From IMG/VR virus record IMGVR_UViG_3300007351_000005, positions 1 through 62,374 of that record: DNA of 62,374 nt; one strand, 5' to 3'. The translations under genes and the position numbers were made by a program. Numbering within the stretch: position 1 is the first letter of the stretch; every line of letters starts with the position of its first letter. The notes below the pieces were generated by a model. That model worked only from the letters and a program-made list of their open reading frames with translations. It was not told where the DNA came from and ran no database searches. The DNA is from a virus. Shown here piece after piece: positions 41,442 to 49,826 of this stretch.

Positions 41442-41852
41442 TCACCCGCCCGGTGCTCGGGTCATGCACTCGTAGATCGCGCCAACGCCATCGGGGTTCG
41501 TCACGCCGTCCGCCGCGATCGTGTATGTCGCGCCGTTGTATGTGATGCGATCGCCGGCTGTCGGGCGAACGCCATCCGGCAGTGTCGCTCCGAGAATCGA
41601 GAAGCCGATGAAACGCGTCTTCGTCGTCCCCGTCGACGCCTGCGCGTTCTGCCAGAACTGCCAGTACGCGGAGCGCAACGCGGCTTGTCGTCCTTTGCAG
41701 GAATACGCGGTGGTCGTCGGATTCGTGCCGCCGCTCACCGCTGCGGGCGTTCTGACACCTGGCGTAACCTTGGTCAGCGTGAGCTTGCCGAAGCCGAGCA
41801 GCTTCTGACCGCCGAGCGCGCGCGCGAGGATCTTCGGCAACTGCGACGCCAT
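41442..41852 (-). CDS. Head-tail connector/stopper-like protein
   Basis: A 136-residue protein with C-terminal DRITYNGATYTIAADGVTNPDGVGAIYEC, resembling head-tail stopper (joining) proteins in which a strand pair GDRITY...YTI is conserved. Assigned by context between adaptor and Mu F genes. Confidence 0.55.
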   Translation of the reverse strand: MASQLPKILARALGGQKLLGFGKLTLTKVTPGVRTPAAVSGGTNPTTTAYSCKGRQAALRSAYWQFWQNAQASTGTTKTRFIGFSILGATLPDGVRPTAGDRITYNGATYTIAADGVTNPDGVGAIYECMTRAPGG

Positions 41853-42376
41853 CAGTACGGATCCTTGCGGTCGAAGTCGCTGCAGCTGCCGAACGGGTTC
41901 GGCGCGCAGCTCGACTGTCCGTCGCCGAGCGCAACGCTGGACGTCGACGCGAGGTAGCTGCCGAGCAGGTTCATCAGGATCGGCGGCAGTACCGGCGCCG
42001 AGCCGCGCTTCGAGCTCGTCGGGCTGAAGTACGTCACCTGCGCACCGCCGGCGCCGACGCTTTGGATGTTCGAGCCCTGGTCGAGCGTCGTGAGGATCGC
42101 CGGGTCATCGGCGGCAAGGGCGGCGAGCTCGTAGGTGGCGGTTGCGAACGCCGCGATCGCATCGCGCTCGGCGAACGTGTCGGCATCCTCGTTCCATGCC
42201 TGGCGATCGAGGTAGCGCGTCGCTGCGACGAGCGTGCGCTTCTGATCATCAGCGGCGAGTGCGAGCCAGGTCGTATATGCGTCCCCGAACTGCGTCTGCA
42301 TGTACGCCGTCGCGTCCGCGAACGTGCCGTAGGTGGTGGCGTTGTAAGCGCCGCCGATCGTGAGAACTTCGCTCAT
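41852..42376 (-). CDS. Head-tail adaptor
   Basis: A 174-residue protein: N-terminal TYGTFADATAYMQTQFGD, helical middle RTLVAATRYLDRQAW, as in DnaT-like/Gp6-type connector proteins placed after the portal gene. ATGA overlap with the portal gene. Confidence 0.65.
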   Translation of the reverse strand: MSEVLTIGGAYNATTYGTFADATAYMQTQFGDAYTTWLALAADDQKRTLVAATRYLDRQAWNEDADTFAERDAIAAFATATYELAALAADDPAILTTLDQGSNIQSVGAGGAQVTYFSPTSSKRGSAPVLPPILMNLLGSYLASTSSVALGDGQSSCAPNPFGSCSDFDRKDPY

Positions 42377-43830
42377 TGCGCCGGCTCCTGGTCGGGGTCC
42401 TCGATGGGCGGAGCGTCTTCGGGGTTCGGATCCGTCGGCATCGGTCGTCGCGGCGCCATAAGATCGCTCTCGTCCTCGTCGGCCCAGGGCAGCTTGAGGC
42501 GTTCGAACATCGCGATCTTCGCCGGGTGGTTCGGCGGCAGGCCGGCAAGGTTGATCAGGCCGAGCACGCGCGCCTGCTTCTCGACATCGGCCGCGACGAT
42601 CGGCGAAGGCACGAGCGTTGGAGCGGCGGTGTCCGGATCGAGCCCGTTCGCGGCGATCAGCCGCCGCACGAGCTGCTGATCGGCCGCGGTCGCGAGCGCA
42701 TCGAGATCGCTCTGCAACGTCGACGCGAAGAGCTCGACCTTGCTCTCGTGCATGCCGTACGTGCCCGCCGTGTCACCTCCGCCGACGAACACGAATTCGA
42801 CGCCGAGGATGCGCGCGACGTGGAGATCCGAATCGGTGATGACCTTGCGGATCTCGGCGAGCCCCTGCAGCTCGCCCTTCAGGATCTCGATGTCCCATTC
42901 CTTGACCGTCGAGATCGAGTTGGGATCGCTACCCTGGTACGTCCTCGAGCTGAGCCCGAGATACTGCTGCTTCTCGGGCGTCTTGATGCGGTTCTTCACC
43001 GCGTCGCGAATCACCTGCGTCTTGGCCGTGACGACCGCTTGCTTCTCTTCGGGCGTTCCTTCGGCGCCGTCGTAGAGCGCCTCGAACGGCGCACGGTAGA
43101 CTGGCGTGCCGCCCATCGAGCCGAACATCTCCGAGCCCTCAAGCGCCTCGTAGTGGCCGATGCGGCGCAGCCGCTCGACGACGAACCGCAACACGCCCGT
43201 GCCCGTCGGCGAATCGCTGACTTGATCGTTGACGAGGTAGAGGCACTGGTCGAGCGCGATCGGATACGTGTTGCCGTCGTCGATGCGCTGCTGCACGTCG
43301 CTCCATGGCGACTGCGGATCGGCGCGAAACCATTTCTCGATAGTGTGCGGCGGTCGGTGTGCGATGTCCGTGAACACGACCATGCCGTCGGGGCGGCGTC
43401 CGATCGAAGCGGCGTGTAGCGAGAAGCCGTTGTAGTAGTGCAACGCCGCCTTGCTCGCGACCTTCGACCACGGCTTCGGCAAGCGTGCCTTGAGCAGCCC
43501 CTGCTCGATGATCTCGACGCCGCGCGCCGCGTCCTTGCCGCCGGCGGCGTTCTCGGTGAGCGACCACTTGGTGCCCGACAGCAGCGCCGATCGCAGCAGC
43601 AGCGAAATCGCTACCGCCGGGTGCGTGAACGCGTTCGCGTACGTCACCCACTTCTCGCGTCCGGTTAGCTTGGAGCTACCCTCACCGGTTTCCTGCACGT
43701 ACCCGGCGTAGACAACGACGGCATCGGAACCGGCTGCACGCTTCGCCTTCGCAACGGTGGCACCGCGACCAAGCGCGTTGGGTGAAGGCATGCCCTTCAC
43801 CCACTTGCCTGGTTTCGCCTGTTCCGTCAC
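42373..43830 (-). CDS. Portal protein (DUF935/Mu-type)
   Basis: A 485-residue protein from GTG 43830. AFTHPAVAISLLLRSALLSGTKWSL, HYYNGFSLHAASI, IRDAVKNRIKTPEKQQYLG and AATADQQLVRRLIAANG fit DUF935-like portals. Located between large terminase and adaptor. Late motif copy 8 is 28 bp upstream. Confidence 0.85.
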   Translation of the reverse strand: MTEQAKPGKWVKGMPSPNALGRGATVAKAKRAAGSDAVVVYAGYVQETGEGSSKLTGREKWVTYANAFTHPAVAISLLLRSALLSGTKWSLTENAAGGKDAARGVEIIEQGLLKARLPKPWSKVASKAALHYYNGFSLHAASIGRRPDGMVVFTDIAHRPPHTIEKWFRADPQSPWSDVQQRIDDGNTYPIALDQCLYLVNDQVSDSPTGTGVLRFVVERLRRIGHYEALEGSEMFGSMGGTPVYRAPFEALYDGAEGTPEEKQAVVTAKTQVIRDAVKNRIKTPEKQQYLGLSSRTYQGSDPNSISTVKEWDIEILKGELQGLAEIRKVITDSDLHVARILGVEFVFVGGGDTAGTYGMHESKVELFASTLQSDLDALATAADQQLVRRLIAANGLDPDTAAPTLVPSPIVAADVEKQARVLGLINLAGLPPNHPAKIAMFERLKLPWADEDESDLMAPRRPMPTDPNPEDAPPIEDPDQEPAQ

Positions 43831-43858
43831 TGATCGCAGCGTGCTCCGCGCAAACAGG

Positions 43859-43869
43859 GGGGTCGATTA
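43859..43869 (-). promoter_or_regulatory. Late motif copy 8 (one mismatch)
   Basis: TAATCGACCCC overlapping the terminase stop TAA, 28 bp upstream of the portal start. Confidence 0.55.
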
Positions 43870-45633
43870 GACGAAACCGCCCTCGCCGCCCTGCGGTGCG
43901 CTCGTCGACGGCCGCCGCACGTGCTCCATGAACGCGCGGCTGATCGCGTCGTCGATGTCGTCGTGATCGCCCCATGGGAAGTCGATCATCTCCGCGCGCG
44001 CGATCTCCCAGCCCGGATGCTGAACGATCACGAAGTTGTCCTGATCGATCTGCGACGCGACGGGTCCGAAGCGGAACTCCTTGTCGCCTTCCTCACGGCT
44101 GCTCAAGACGGTACGCCCCGGGCAGAGCTCGCGCGCGACGTAGGCGTTGAAGTGAATCGACGTGCCGCCCGGGTCCTTCGGCAGTGACCACTTCACGGTG
44201 TTCGGATCGTCGGCGTGCTGCTTCCTCACGAAGGCGTCCGTCTTCGCGGGCCCGCCGCGCTGCGCCGCCGTGTGCACGAGGTAGAAGCGCTTGTCGACGC
44301 CCCGTCGGATGCGCGCGCTCGCGGTGCGATCCGCCGTCGGTCCGTCGCCGCCGGCCCAATCCCATCCACGCCAATCCGCGGCGGTGAACGCCGGTGCTTC
44401 GTGCGGCTCGATGACCTTGAGCTTGCCGGCATCGAACTTCGAGCCGGTGCCCTCGACGGGCCACTGGTCGAGCTGCGCCGCGATCGCGTCAGCGCCGAGA
44501 CCCTCCGACATGAGCTGCGCCTCGAGCTTGCGGATCGCCTCTTCGGGGAAGCGGATCGGGTCGGCGAGCTCGCCGAGCTTCGTGCGCGGGTCCGCGTAGC
44601 CGATCGTGCTCACCTTCCACGTCGGGAGCTTGCGAGCTGGGTGATGCGCGCCCTTGTAGCGCATTTCGATCAGCAGTACCTCGTAGCCGAGCTCGGGGTT
44701 CTTCAAGATGATCCCGCTGATGTCGTGCGGGTGCAGCCGCTGCATGATCCCGACGGTTGCCGAGATGGTCGCCTTGCGCTCGCCGTCGTCGGGGTCGGGG
44801 TCGAGCCCCCTGCCGTGGACCTCGCGCACCCAATACGGAACCTTGACCTTCGAGATCGAGCCCGCGGCGTTGCGGACGCGCGTCGGGAGCGTACGCGCGA
44901 ACCAGCGGGTGGCTTCCTTCAGCACCGCCGGCGAGTCCGCCTGCTTCACGCTGATCGGGTCGTCCCAGATCAGCCGGTCGGCGCGGTAGCCGGTGCCACC
45001 GCCGCGAATCGACGAGGACCGCCGCCAGCCGCCCTTATTGTTCTTGTAGTAGGATTTCGCGTCGGTGTCGTCGAGGATTTCGAAGCGGTCACCCCAGAAG
45101 CGTTGGTAGACGTCGTGCTCGATGATCTTGCGGCACTGATCGTTCGCCTCCTCGGTGAGTCGCGGGTCGTACGACCACGACATGTAGCGGAGGTCTGGGC
45201 GGTTCCGCGGGCCCCATTCCCATGCCGGCCAGAAGACGTTGACGAGCATGCTCTTCGTCGAGCCGGGCGGGACATTCCCGAGCAGGTTCGTGATCAGGCC
45301 GTCGGTGATCGCCTCGAGGTGCTGGCAGATCGCCTCCTGCACCCAGCTGCGCACGAACGGCTGCTCGGGCTCGAGCACCGGCCACATCAGCTCGACGAAG
45401 TCGATCAGATGGAGCTCGGCGCGGCGCTTGGCCTTCGCGAGGTTCGTCTCGCGCTCGTTCGAGAACAGCAGCACAAGCTCGGGAGGCAGATGGTTGACCG
45501 CGAACGACAGCGCGCCCGTGCCCGCCTGCAGCGCGGCCGCGCGCGGCGCGACGGCCACACCCGCGAGCGCCTGTGCGGCACCGGCGAGCAGCATCGTCAC
45601 GGTGAGCAGAAGCAGCGTCGCCGGTCGCCTCAT
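43867..45633 (-). CDS. terL: Terminase large subunit
   Basis: A 588-residue packaging motor. The ATPase has VPPGSTKS as variant Walker A (~119-126) and RLIWDDP as Walker B near 223. The nuclease half has WDWAGGDGPTADRT (~410) and DDIDDAISRAF near the end, candidate metal ligands. The first ~40 residues look like a signal peptide (ATLLLLTVTMLLAGAAQALA), not part of any terminase; the true start may lie further in. ATGA overlap with terS. Confidence 0.88.
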   Translation of the reverse strand: MRRPATLLLLTVTMLLAGAAQALAGVAVAPRAAALQAGTGALSFAVNHLPPELVLLFSNERETNLAKAKRRAELHLIDFVELMWPVLEPEQPFVRSWVQEAICQHLEAITDGLITNLLGNVPPGSTKSMLVNVFWPAWEWGPRNRPDLRYMSWSYDPRLTEEANDQCRKIIEHDVYQRFWGDRFEILDDTDAKSYYKNNKGGWRRSSSIRGGGTGYRADRLIWDDPISVKQADSPAVLKEATRWFARTLPTRVRNAAGSISKVKVPYWVREVHGRGLDPDPDDGERKATISATVGIMQRLHPHDISGIILKNPELGYEVLLIEMRYKGAHHPARKLPTWKVSTIGYADPRTKLGELADPIRFPEEAIRKLEAQLMSEGLGADAIAAQLDQWPVEGTGSKFDAGKLKVIEPHEAPAFTAADWRGWDWAGGDGPTADRTASARIRRGVDKRFYLVHTAAQRGGPAKTDAFVRKQHADDPNTVKWSLPKDPGGTSIHFNAYVARELCPGRTVLSSREEGDKEFRFGPVASQIDQDNFVIVQHPGWEIARAEMIDFPWGDHDDIDDAISRAFMEHVRRPSTSAPQGGEGGFV

Positions 45634-46178
45634 TCGTCGTCGTCCTCGTCGGCCTCGACCGGGATCGGTGTCGGTTCCGCCGGCGCAGGCAGCTGCCCAG
45701 GCAGCTGCCCCTTCGCACGCGCCGCCGCGATCTGCGCCTGCACGATCTCGAGTGCCTTCAGGCCGTCCACATCGAGCACGCCAACGAGCGTCGTGATCTG
45801 CGCTCCGATACCGATCGAGCCCGAGACCTCGATCTTCTTCGGCGCGTAGAGTCCCTTCAGCTTGCAGAGCTTGTCGTACGCGTAGTTCGACTCGTGATAG
45901 CGGCCCTCTTTCTCATACTTGCTGGCCTTCCGCAGCCACTCGCGGCATGCCGCGGCAACGCGGTACGAGTGTTCGGCGGCGTCGTCGGCGCGCGCGCGTT
46001 CGGCGATCTCGGCGATGTCCGCATAGGCCATCCGCTCCGAGATCTCGAAGTGCTTCGCGACGCGAAGCGCGAGCTGCTTCGTCGAGTACTTGCCGAGATA
46101 GACCTCGATCCACGCAAGACGCCGATCGCGGTCGTAGTGCCTCAGCGATCGGCGTTGTTCGGGCTGCTCTTCGCTCAC
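45630..46178 (-). CDS. terS: Terminase small subunit
   Basis: A 182-residue protein from GTG 46178. An N-terminal helix-turn-helix-like region (RRLAWIEVYLGKYSTKQLALRVAKHFEISERMAYADI) followed by coiled coil and an acidic tail. Sits immediately upstream of terL. A weak late-motif relative (CGAAATCGCCC) ends 29 bp upstream. Confidence 0.75.
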   Translation of the reverse strand: MSEEQPEQRRSLRHYDRDRRLAWIEVYLGKYSTKQLALRVAKHFEISERMAYADIAEIAERARADDAAEHSYRVAAACREWLRKASKYEKEGRYHESNYAYDKLCKLKGLYAPKKIEVSGSIGIGAQITTLVGVLDVDGLKALEIVQAQIAAARAKGQLPGQLPAPAEPTPIPVEADEDDDE

Positions 46179-46200
46179 GTTACGAGCCTCAATCCGCGCG

Positions 46201-46875
46201 TCATCGCGGGCGATTTCGCTTGTTCTCGTCGCGTGTCATGAGCCGCATCTGCGCTTCCTGTCCGTACTTGTTGCGGTCGAGCGTCTCCTCGATCAGCCGG
46301 CTCGCGAGGTCCGCCGGCGCCAGGGCATCGCGACGCGCAGCTTCACGCTGGATGCGCGGCAGGTTGTCGTCGATCGCATTCGCGGCCTCGACGGCGGGGA
46401 TGGCCTTCTCGAGCTCACGCATCGCGAACTTGAGGTTGCGGACGTCATCGGCTTCGAGCTGTTGTCGGTTTGGTGCGCCGCGCGTACCCCGACCGACCTC
46501 GCGCATGCGCACACGACCGTCGGGATAGCGCGCATCGACCTCGAGCTTCGCGACGAGCTGCGGCTTCCGCGCAGGATTCTGGTCTACCCCCCGACGTCGC
46601 GCGGTCACCCCCCGCTTCTTTCGGACGCACTTGCGGCACCGCCGCTTCTTCGACCGCACGCCGCAGTCGACACAGCGCTTCGCATCCCGACGTTTCGCCC
46701 GCCACCGGTTCTGCCGCGCGTTCGCCTTCGCCTGGCACTTGCCGCACAGGTTCGAGTCGCGGTCCCCGTTCGGCTCGCCGCAGCGTTCGCACTGGTGCGC
46801 GAGCAGCCTCCGCGTCTTCAGCGGCAGCTCTTCGCCGCTCACGAGATCCCCGATCGAGCTGGATTGTTGGAGCAC
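46201..46875 (-). CDS. Triple zinc-ribbon basic protein
   Basis: A 224-residue protein. Three Cys pairs: CERCGEPNGDRDSNLCGKC, CVDCGVRSKKRRCRKC in the first 90 residues, i.e. two treble-clef/ribbon zinc sites, in a very basic context, then a helical C-terminal part. Probably nucleic-acid-binding. Precedes terS. Confidence 0.6.
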   Translation of the reverse strand: MLQQSSSIGDLVSGEELPLKTRRLLAHQCERCGEPNGDRDSNLCGKCQAKANARQNRWRAKRRDAKRCVDCGVRSKKRRCRKCVRKKRGVTARRRGVDQNPARKPQLVAKLEVDARYPDGRVRMREVGRGTRGAPNRQQLEADDVRNLKFAMRELEKAIPAVEAANAIDDNLPRIQREAARRDALAPADLASRLIEETLDRNKYGQEAQMRLMTRDENKRNRPR

Positions 46876-46932
46876 AAACAGACCCCCGTGTTACTGGTTG
46901 GGAGTCGGCAGGCCGGGGGGCTCGCTGTCATG

Positions 46933-46965
46933 ACGCCGCGCAACGGGTGAGATCGTGCGCGGCGT
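46933..46965. terminator. 9-bp inverted repeat
   Basis: ACGCCGCGC (46933-46941) and GCGCGGCGT (46957-46965) form a perfect stem with a 15-base loop, in the 103-bp gap ahead of the packaging genes. No U-run. It could attenuate transcription or be a packaging-related site. Confidence 0.35.
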
Positions 46966-46978
46966 TCGTTTGTCTGGG

Positions 46979-47257
46979 CTACGGCGGTCGCTCGGTCGCC
47001 ACCTTCCAAGGCGCATCACGGCCGAGCTGGCGCTGCACGAGCTCGGACCACTGCAGCGCGTGCCGCACGTAGACGGTCCAGCGCCACCACGGTTCGAGCT
47101 TCGCCGCGTCGCTCGCCAGGTTGCGGTACCGCGTTCGATCGGCAAGGCGGATGATGCCGAGCACGCACGCGCACGGGAAGCAGTACGACTGCGGCCACGC
47201 GACGCGCTCCGAAAAGTACAGCCGTCGGCCGCACACGATGCAGCCGCCGCGCGTCAT
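46979..47257 (-). CDS. Zinc-ribbon protein
   Basis: Encodes 92 residues. CIVCGRRLYFSERVAWPQSYCFPCAC has C-x2-C and C-x2-C, then Trp-rich helices. No family recognised. ATGA overlap upstream. Confidence 0.6.
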   Translation of the reverse strand: MTRGGCIVCGRRLYFSERVAWPQSYCFPCACVLGIIRLADRTRYRNLASDAAKLEPWWRWTVYVRHALQWSELVQRQLGRDAPWKVATERPP

Positions 47258-47961
47258 AACGGGCCTTCCTTCGGATACAGCTGGATGATGCCCGCCGGCG
47301 ACTTCCGCAGCTCGACGCCCGGCACCTTGCCGCCTTCGATCCACTTCGCCATCGAGCTCTTCGCGCTCGACGCGCTCCGGTAGTGGTGCTTGATCCCGTC
47401 GATCGCAGCCTTCAACGTGATGCCGGGTTCGCGACGAACGGCATGGGCGAGTTGCTCGCACGTGTCACGGAACGGCGTCCAGCGTCCGCCTGCGCCGATC
47501 GCGCCAGCCTGCGCGTGCGTCTTGTGCTGCGGCTGCAGCCCTGCGGCGAGCCGGACCGGTCGCCGGTTCCAGCGACGACTCTCGACACGCGTCGTCACGC
47601 GAGGCTGCGCGTATTCGGAGTAGCGTGTGCCGACCCACTCGCTCTCGCCGAGCTTCATCTCGAGCACGCCGATGCCGAGCTCCTCGCAGATCGCCGCGAC
47701 GTCGCGCATGTTCTTCGAGTACGGCGCCGCGATGAAGACACGGTGCGCCTCGCGACGGCGCTCCATCGCCTGGAACAACAGCGCGAGCGAGAATGACGTC
47801 TTGACCTCGACGATCCACAGCTCGGCGCTCACGCGCGCGACGACATCGGCGACGCCGCCCGAGCACTCGACCTCTTGGTACACGTCGGCGCCGAGCGCTT
47901 CGAGCCAGGCGACGATGACCTCGCCGACTTGCTGCTCGCTGATCTCGCGCCGACGCGTCAC
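47254..47961 (-). CDS. PD-(D/E)XK nuclease-like protein
   Basis: A 235-residue protein from GTG 47961. VGEVIVAWLEALGADVYQEV, then GVADVVARVSAELWIVEVKTS, gives D...(E/V)xK in a restriction-endonuclease-like fold (~30-65). The C-terminal ~80 residues resemble a winged helix (FRDTCEQLAHAVRREPGITLKAAIDGI). Likely a DNA-cleaving or modified-DNA-binding enzyme. Confidence 0.65.
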   Translation of the reverse strand: MTRRREISEQQVGEVIVAWLEALGADVYQEVECSGGVADVVARVSAELWIVEVKTSFSLALLFQAMERRREAHRVFIAAPYSKNMRDVAAICEELGIGVLEMKLGESEWVGTRYSEYAQPRVTTRVESRRWNRRPVRLAAGLQPQHKTHAQAGAIGAGGRWTPFRDTCEQLAHAVRREPGITLKAAIDGIKHHYRSASSAKSSMAKWIEGGKVPGVELRKSPAGIIQLYPKEGPL

Positions 47962-48317
47962 CGCGGCACGTCCTCGCGCTCGATGCGCAGCTGCACGAGC
48001 CCGCTCGCTTCCATCGTGCACTCGTCGTAGAGGCAGTCACGACCGTACGGATACTCGCGGCACATCCGCGGCCGGTTCTCATAGTCGGTGCAGTCGCCGC
48101 TCGTCGCGTCGTGATGCTTACACGTGAACCAGTACGCGGTGCTGCCGTCCTCGCGCGTCGTTGTCTCGAGCGGGATGAGCATCTCGGCGAGCTTGTCGCC
48201 GTCCTGGATCCACGTTTCGCCGGGCGGGCAAACATCGGCGTTGCGGCGACGCTGGATCTCTTCGAGCGGCGCCGACACTGTGAAGCGCCGGCAGCAATGG
48301 CCGGTGCAGCGGCTCAC
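47958..48317 (-). CDS. YkgJ-family cysteine cluster protein
   Basis: A 119-residue protein from GTG 48317: CTGHCCRRF at the N-terminus, then C...DYENRPRMCREYPYGRDC, the YkgJ zinc/iron-chelating pattern. Role in phages is unknown. GTGA overlap with upstream gene. Confidence 0.75.
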   Translation of the reverse strand: MSRCTGHCCRRFTVSAPLEEIQRRRNADVCPPGETWIQDGDKLAEMLIPLETTTREDGSTAYWFTCKHHDATSGDCTDYENRPRMCREYPYGRDCLYDECTMEASGLVQLRIEREDVPR

Positions 48318-48523
48318 GGCTTCTTCCTCGTCGTGTGCCGCTCGATGTGATGCGCGACGATCCCTGTCGCTGGTGAGATCGTCACACGACAGCTCACGCA
48401 CTCGACGCTGTAGTAGCGCGTGCCTTCGTGACCGTGCCGTGTCGCGGTGACGTGGATCGTGTGGCCGTCGACGACGATCTCGCGCGTGTCGCCGGGGCGC
48501 AGGGAGGCGTATGCGTCGATCAC
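48314..48523 (-). CDS. Small hypothetical protein
   Basis: Encodes 69 residues from GTG 48523. Strand-rich start (REIVVDGHTIHVTATRHG), then VECVSCRVTISPATGIVAHH with C-x2-C and HH, probably a zinc site. No family recognised. Confidence 0.55.
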   Translation of the reverse strand: MIDAYASLRPGDTREIVVDGHTIHVTATRHGHEGTRYYSVECVSCRVTISPATGIVAHHIERHTTRKKP

Positions 48524-49011
48524 GCCGCACGCTCGCTTTCTCGCCGCAGCTCTTTCCACGTGATCGCGACGGCGAGCGCAGACCACACGTCACCGGAGAC
48601 GCCGTAGAGCGGGCCCGGCGCTGCCTTGCGGCCAATGGCCGCCTCCTTGCCGCCGTAGCGATCGATCAGCGCTGCGCGGATCGTCGCGTCGTTGGCGCGC
48701 GGCGACTTGCAGATCTCGAGCTTCACCTGCTGGCGGTACACCAGCGTGTGCGCGTCGGACCACGCTTCGAGGAAGCGCCCGATCCACAGGCACGTCTCGA
48801 ACACCTCGCGGCCAACCGGCATGCCGTAGCTCGCGATCATCTCGACGGCCAGGTGATCGGCGCACCAGAACGGTCCGTCGCCGTGCTGCGTCGAACGCAG
48901 CTTCGCGAGCAGTTCCTCGTTCGAGATCTTGCCGAACGCGAGCACGCGCTCGCCGTCGAGTAGCACGTAGGCCGAGTGCGCGTTGCCGGGGTCAATGGCG
49001 AGTAGGATCAT
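48520..49011 (-). CDS. RuvC-like Holliday junction resolvase
   Basis: A 163-residue protein beginning ILLAIDPGNAHSAYVLLD, the RNase H-fold strand with the first acidic residue, followed by HLAVEMIASYG (second acidic residue, Glu) and NDATIRAALIDRYGG with a C-terminal VWSALAVAI. Resolves branched DNA before packaging. No RuvC accessory genes nearby. Confidence 0.75.
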   Translation of the reverse strand: MILLAIDPGNAHSAYVLLDGERVLAFGKISNEELLAKLRSTQHGDGPFWCADHLAVEMIASYGMPVGREVFETCLWIGRFLEAWSDAHTLVYRQQVKLEICKSPRANDATIRAALIDRYGGKEAAIGRKAAPGPLYGVSGDVWSALAVAITWKELRRESERAA

Positions 49012-49172
49012 CGCTGCACTTTCCTTTCGCGCTCGACCTCGAGCGTCGCGAGGCTCTGCTCCACCACGGCGGCCACCGTGGTCTGCCGACCCGCGAGCGA
49101 CTCGCGCGCCACGTAGTCGCGGATGCGGTTGAGCAGGCGCTCACTGATCTCGACGGATGGTGAGTCAGTCAT
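49008..49172 (-). CDS. Ribbon-helix-helix-like protein
   Basis: Encodes 54 residues: SVEISERLLNRIRDYVARES, then TVAAVVEQSLATLEVE, the strand-helix-helix layout of RHH regulators. ATGA overlaps on both sides. Confidence 0.55.
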   Translation of the reverse strand: MTDSPSVEISERLLNRIRDYVARESLAGRQTTVAAVVEQSLATLEVERERKVQR

Positions 49173-49369
49173 GGCATTCGCTCCTTGCTGCACGTGTCGC
49201 AATAGTCGCGCGACTTCACAGGGCCGATGCGCTTCGCCCGCTCGGGCACGACGTGCGTCCAGCCGTGACGTGCAGCAACGTCACGCGTCTCGAACGCCTT
49301 GGTCTTGTCGGCGTCGAATTCGGTGCCGCAGCCATCACATTCGAGCACGTACTTCAATCGTGCGCTCAT
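49169..49369 (-). CDS. Zinc-ribbon protein
   Basis: Encodes 66 residues. ECDGCGTEFDAD near the start and DYCDTCSKE at the end give C-x2-C and C-x2-C, a classic zinc ribbon. Function unknown. Confidence 0.65.
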   Translation of the reverse strand: MSARLKYVLECDGCGTEFDADKTKAFETRDVAARHGWTHVVPERAKRIGPVKSRDYCDTCSKERMP

Positions 49370-49659
49370 CGTCCGTACCTCCGTTGACAAGCGATCGTCC
49401 GGCCGTCGACGACGATCGGCTCCGCGCCGCCCGTGCAGTACACCTGCATCGGCACGCTCCACCGCGCCGCGCGGCCATGGCAACGATTCGCCCCGCGGCA
49501 GTCGTAGTCCGCTTCGACGCTCATGCATCGCGTGACGCCGCTGGGCCGCACGCCCTCGACGTACGAGCCCTCGGGACATCGTGCCTGCGTCTGACGGCAG
49601 ACGGCGCCGGCGAGCAGCACGAGCGCGAGCAGGAGCGCGATGTGCGGCTCGGTGATCAC
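49366..49659 (-). CDS. Secreted Cys-rich protein
   Basis: Encodes 97 residues from GTG 49659. A signal-like helix (IALLLALVLLAGAVC) is followed by a mature part with seven Cys (RCPEGSY, RCMSV, YDCRG, RCHGRA, YCTGG, IACQRR), likely disulfide-bonded outside the cytoplasm. Unusual among replication genes. Confidence 0.55.
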   Translation of the reverse strand: MITEPHIALLLALVLLAGAVCRQTQARCPEGSYVEGVRPSGVTRCMSVEADYDCRGANRCHGRAARWSVPMQVYCTGGAEPIVVDGRTIACQRRYGR

Positions 49660-49826
49660 GGTGCCGCCTCGCGGTGCTTGGGGCACCAGTGGTAATCGCG
49701 CCGCTGGCCGTGCTTGACGAGCCAACCCTCGCGCTCGGCGACGACGCCGGCCGTGTACTGCGTGACGTCGTCGGGCAGCTCGATCCGGCTCGTGCAGCCG
49801 TCGGCGTCGCAGCGCAGCTCGCTCAC
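49656..49826 (-). CDS. Small zinc-binding-like protein
   Basis: Encodes 56 residues from GTG 49826: SELRCDADGCTSRIELP and a C-terminal HWCPKH, giving C-x4-C...C-x2-H. GTGA overlaps on both sides. Confidence 0.55.
   Translation of the reverse strand: MSELRCDADGCTSRIELPDDVTQYTAGVVAEREGWLVKHGQRRDYHWCPKHREAAP

Noticed and set aside
46200-46216. A ninth late motif before terS
   Set aside because: CGAAATCGCCC lacks a base and lies in the coding end of another gene; spacing fits but the match is too weak to count.
49008-49172. Toxin-antitoxin pair with the RHH protein as antitoxin
   Set aside because: Neighbours are a RuvC-like resolvase and a zinc-ribbon protein; no toxin fold seen.
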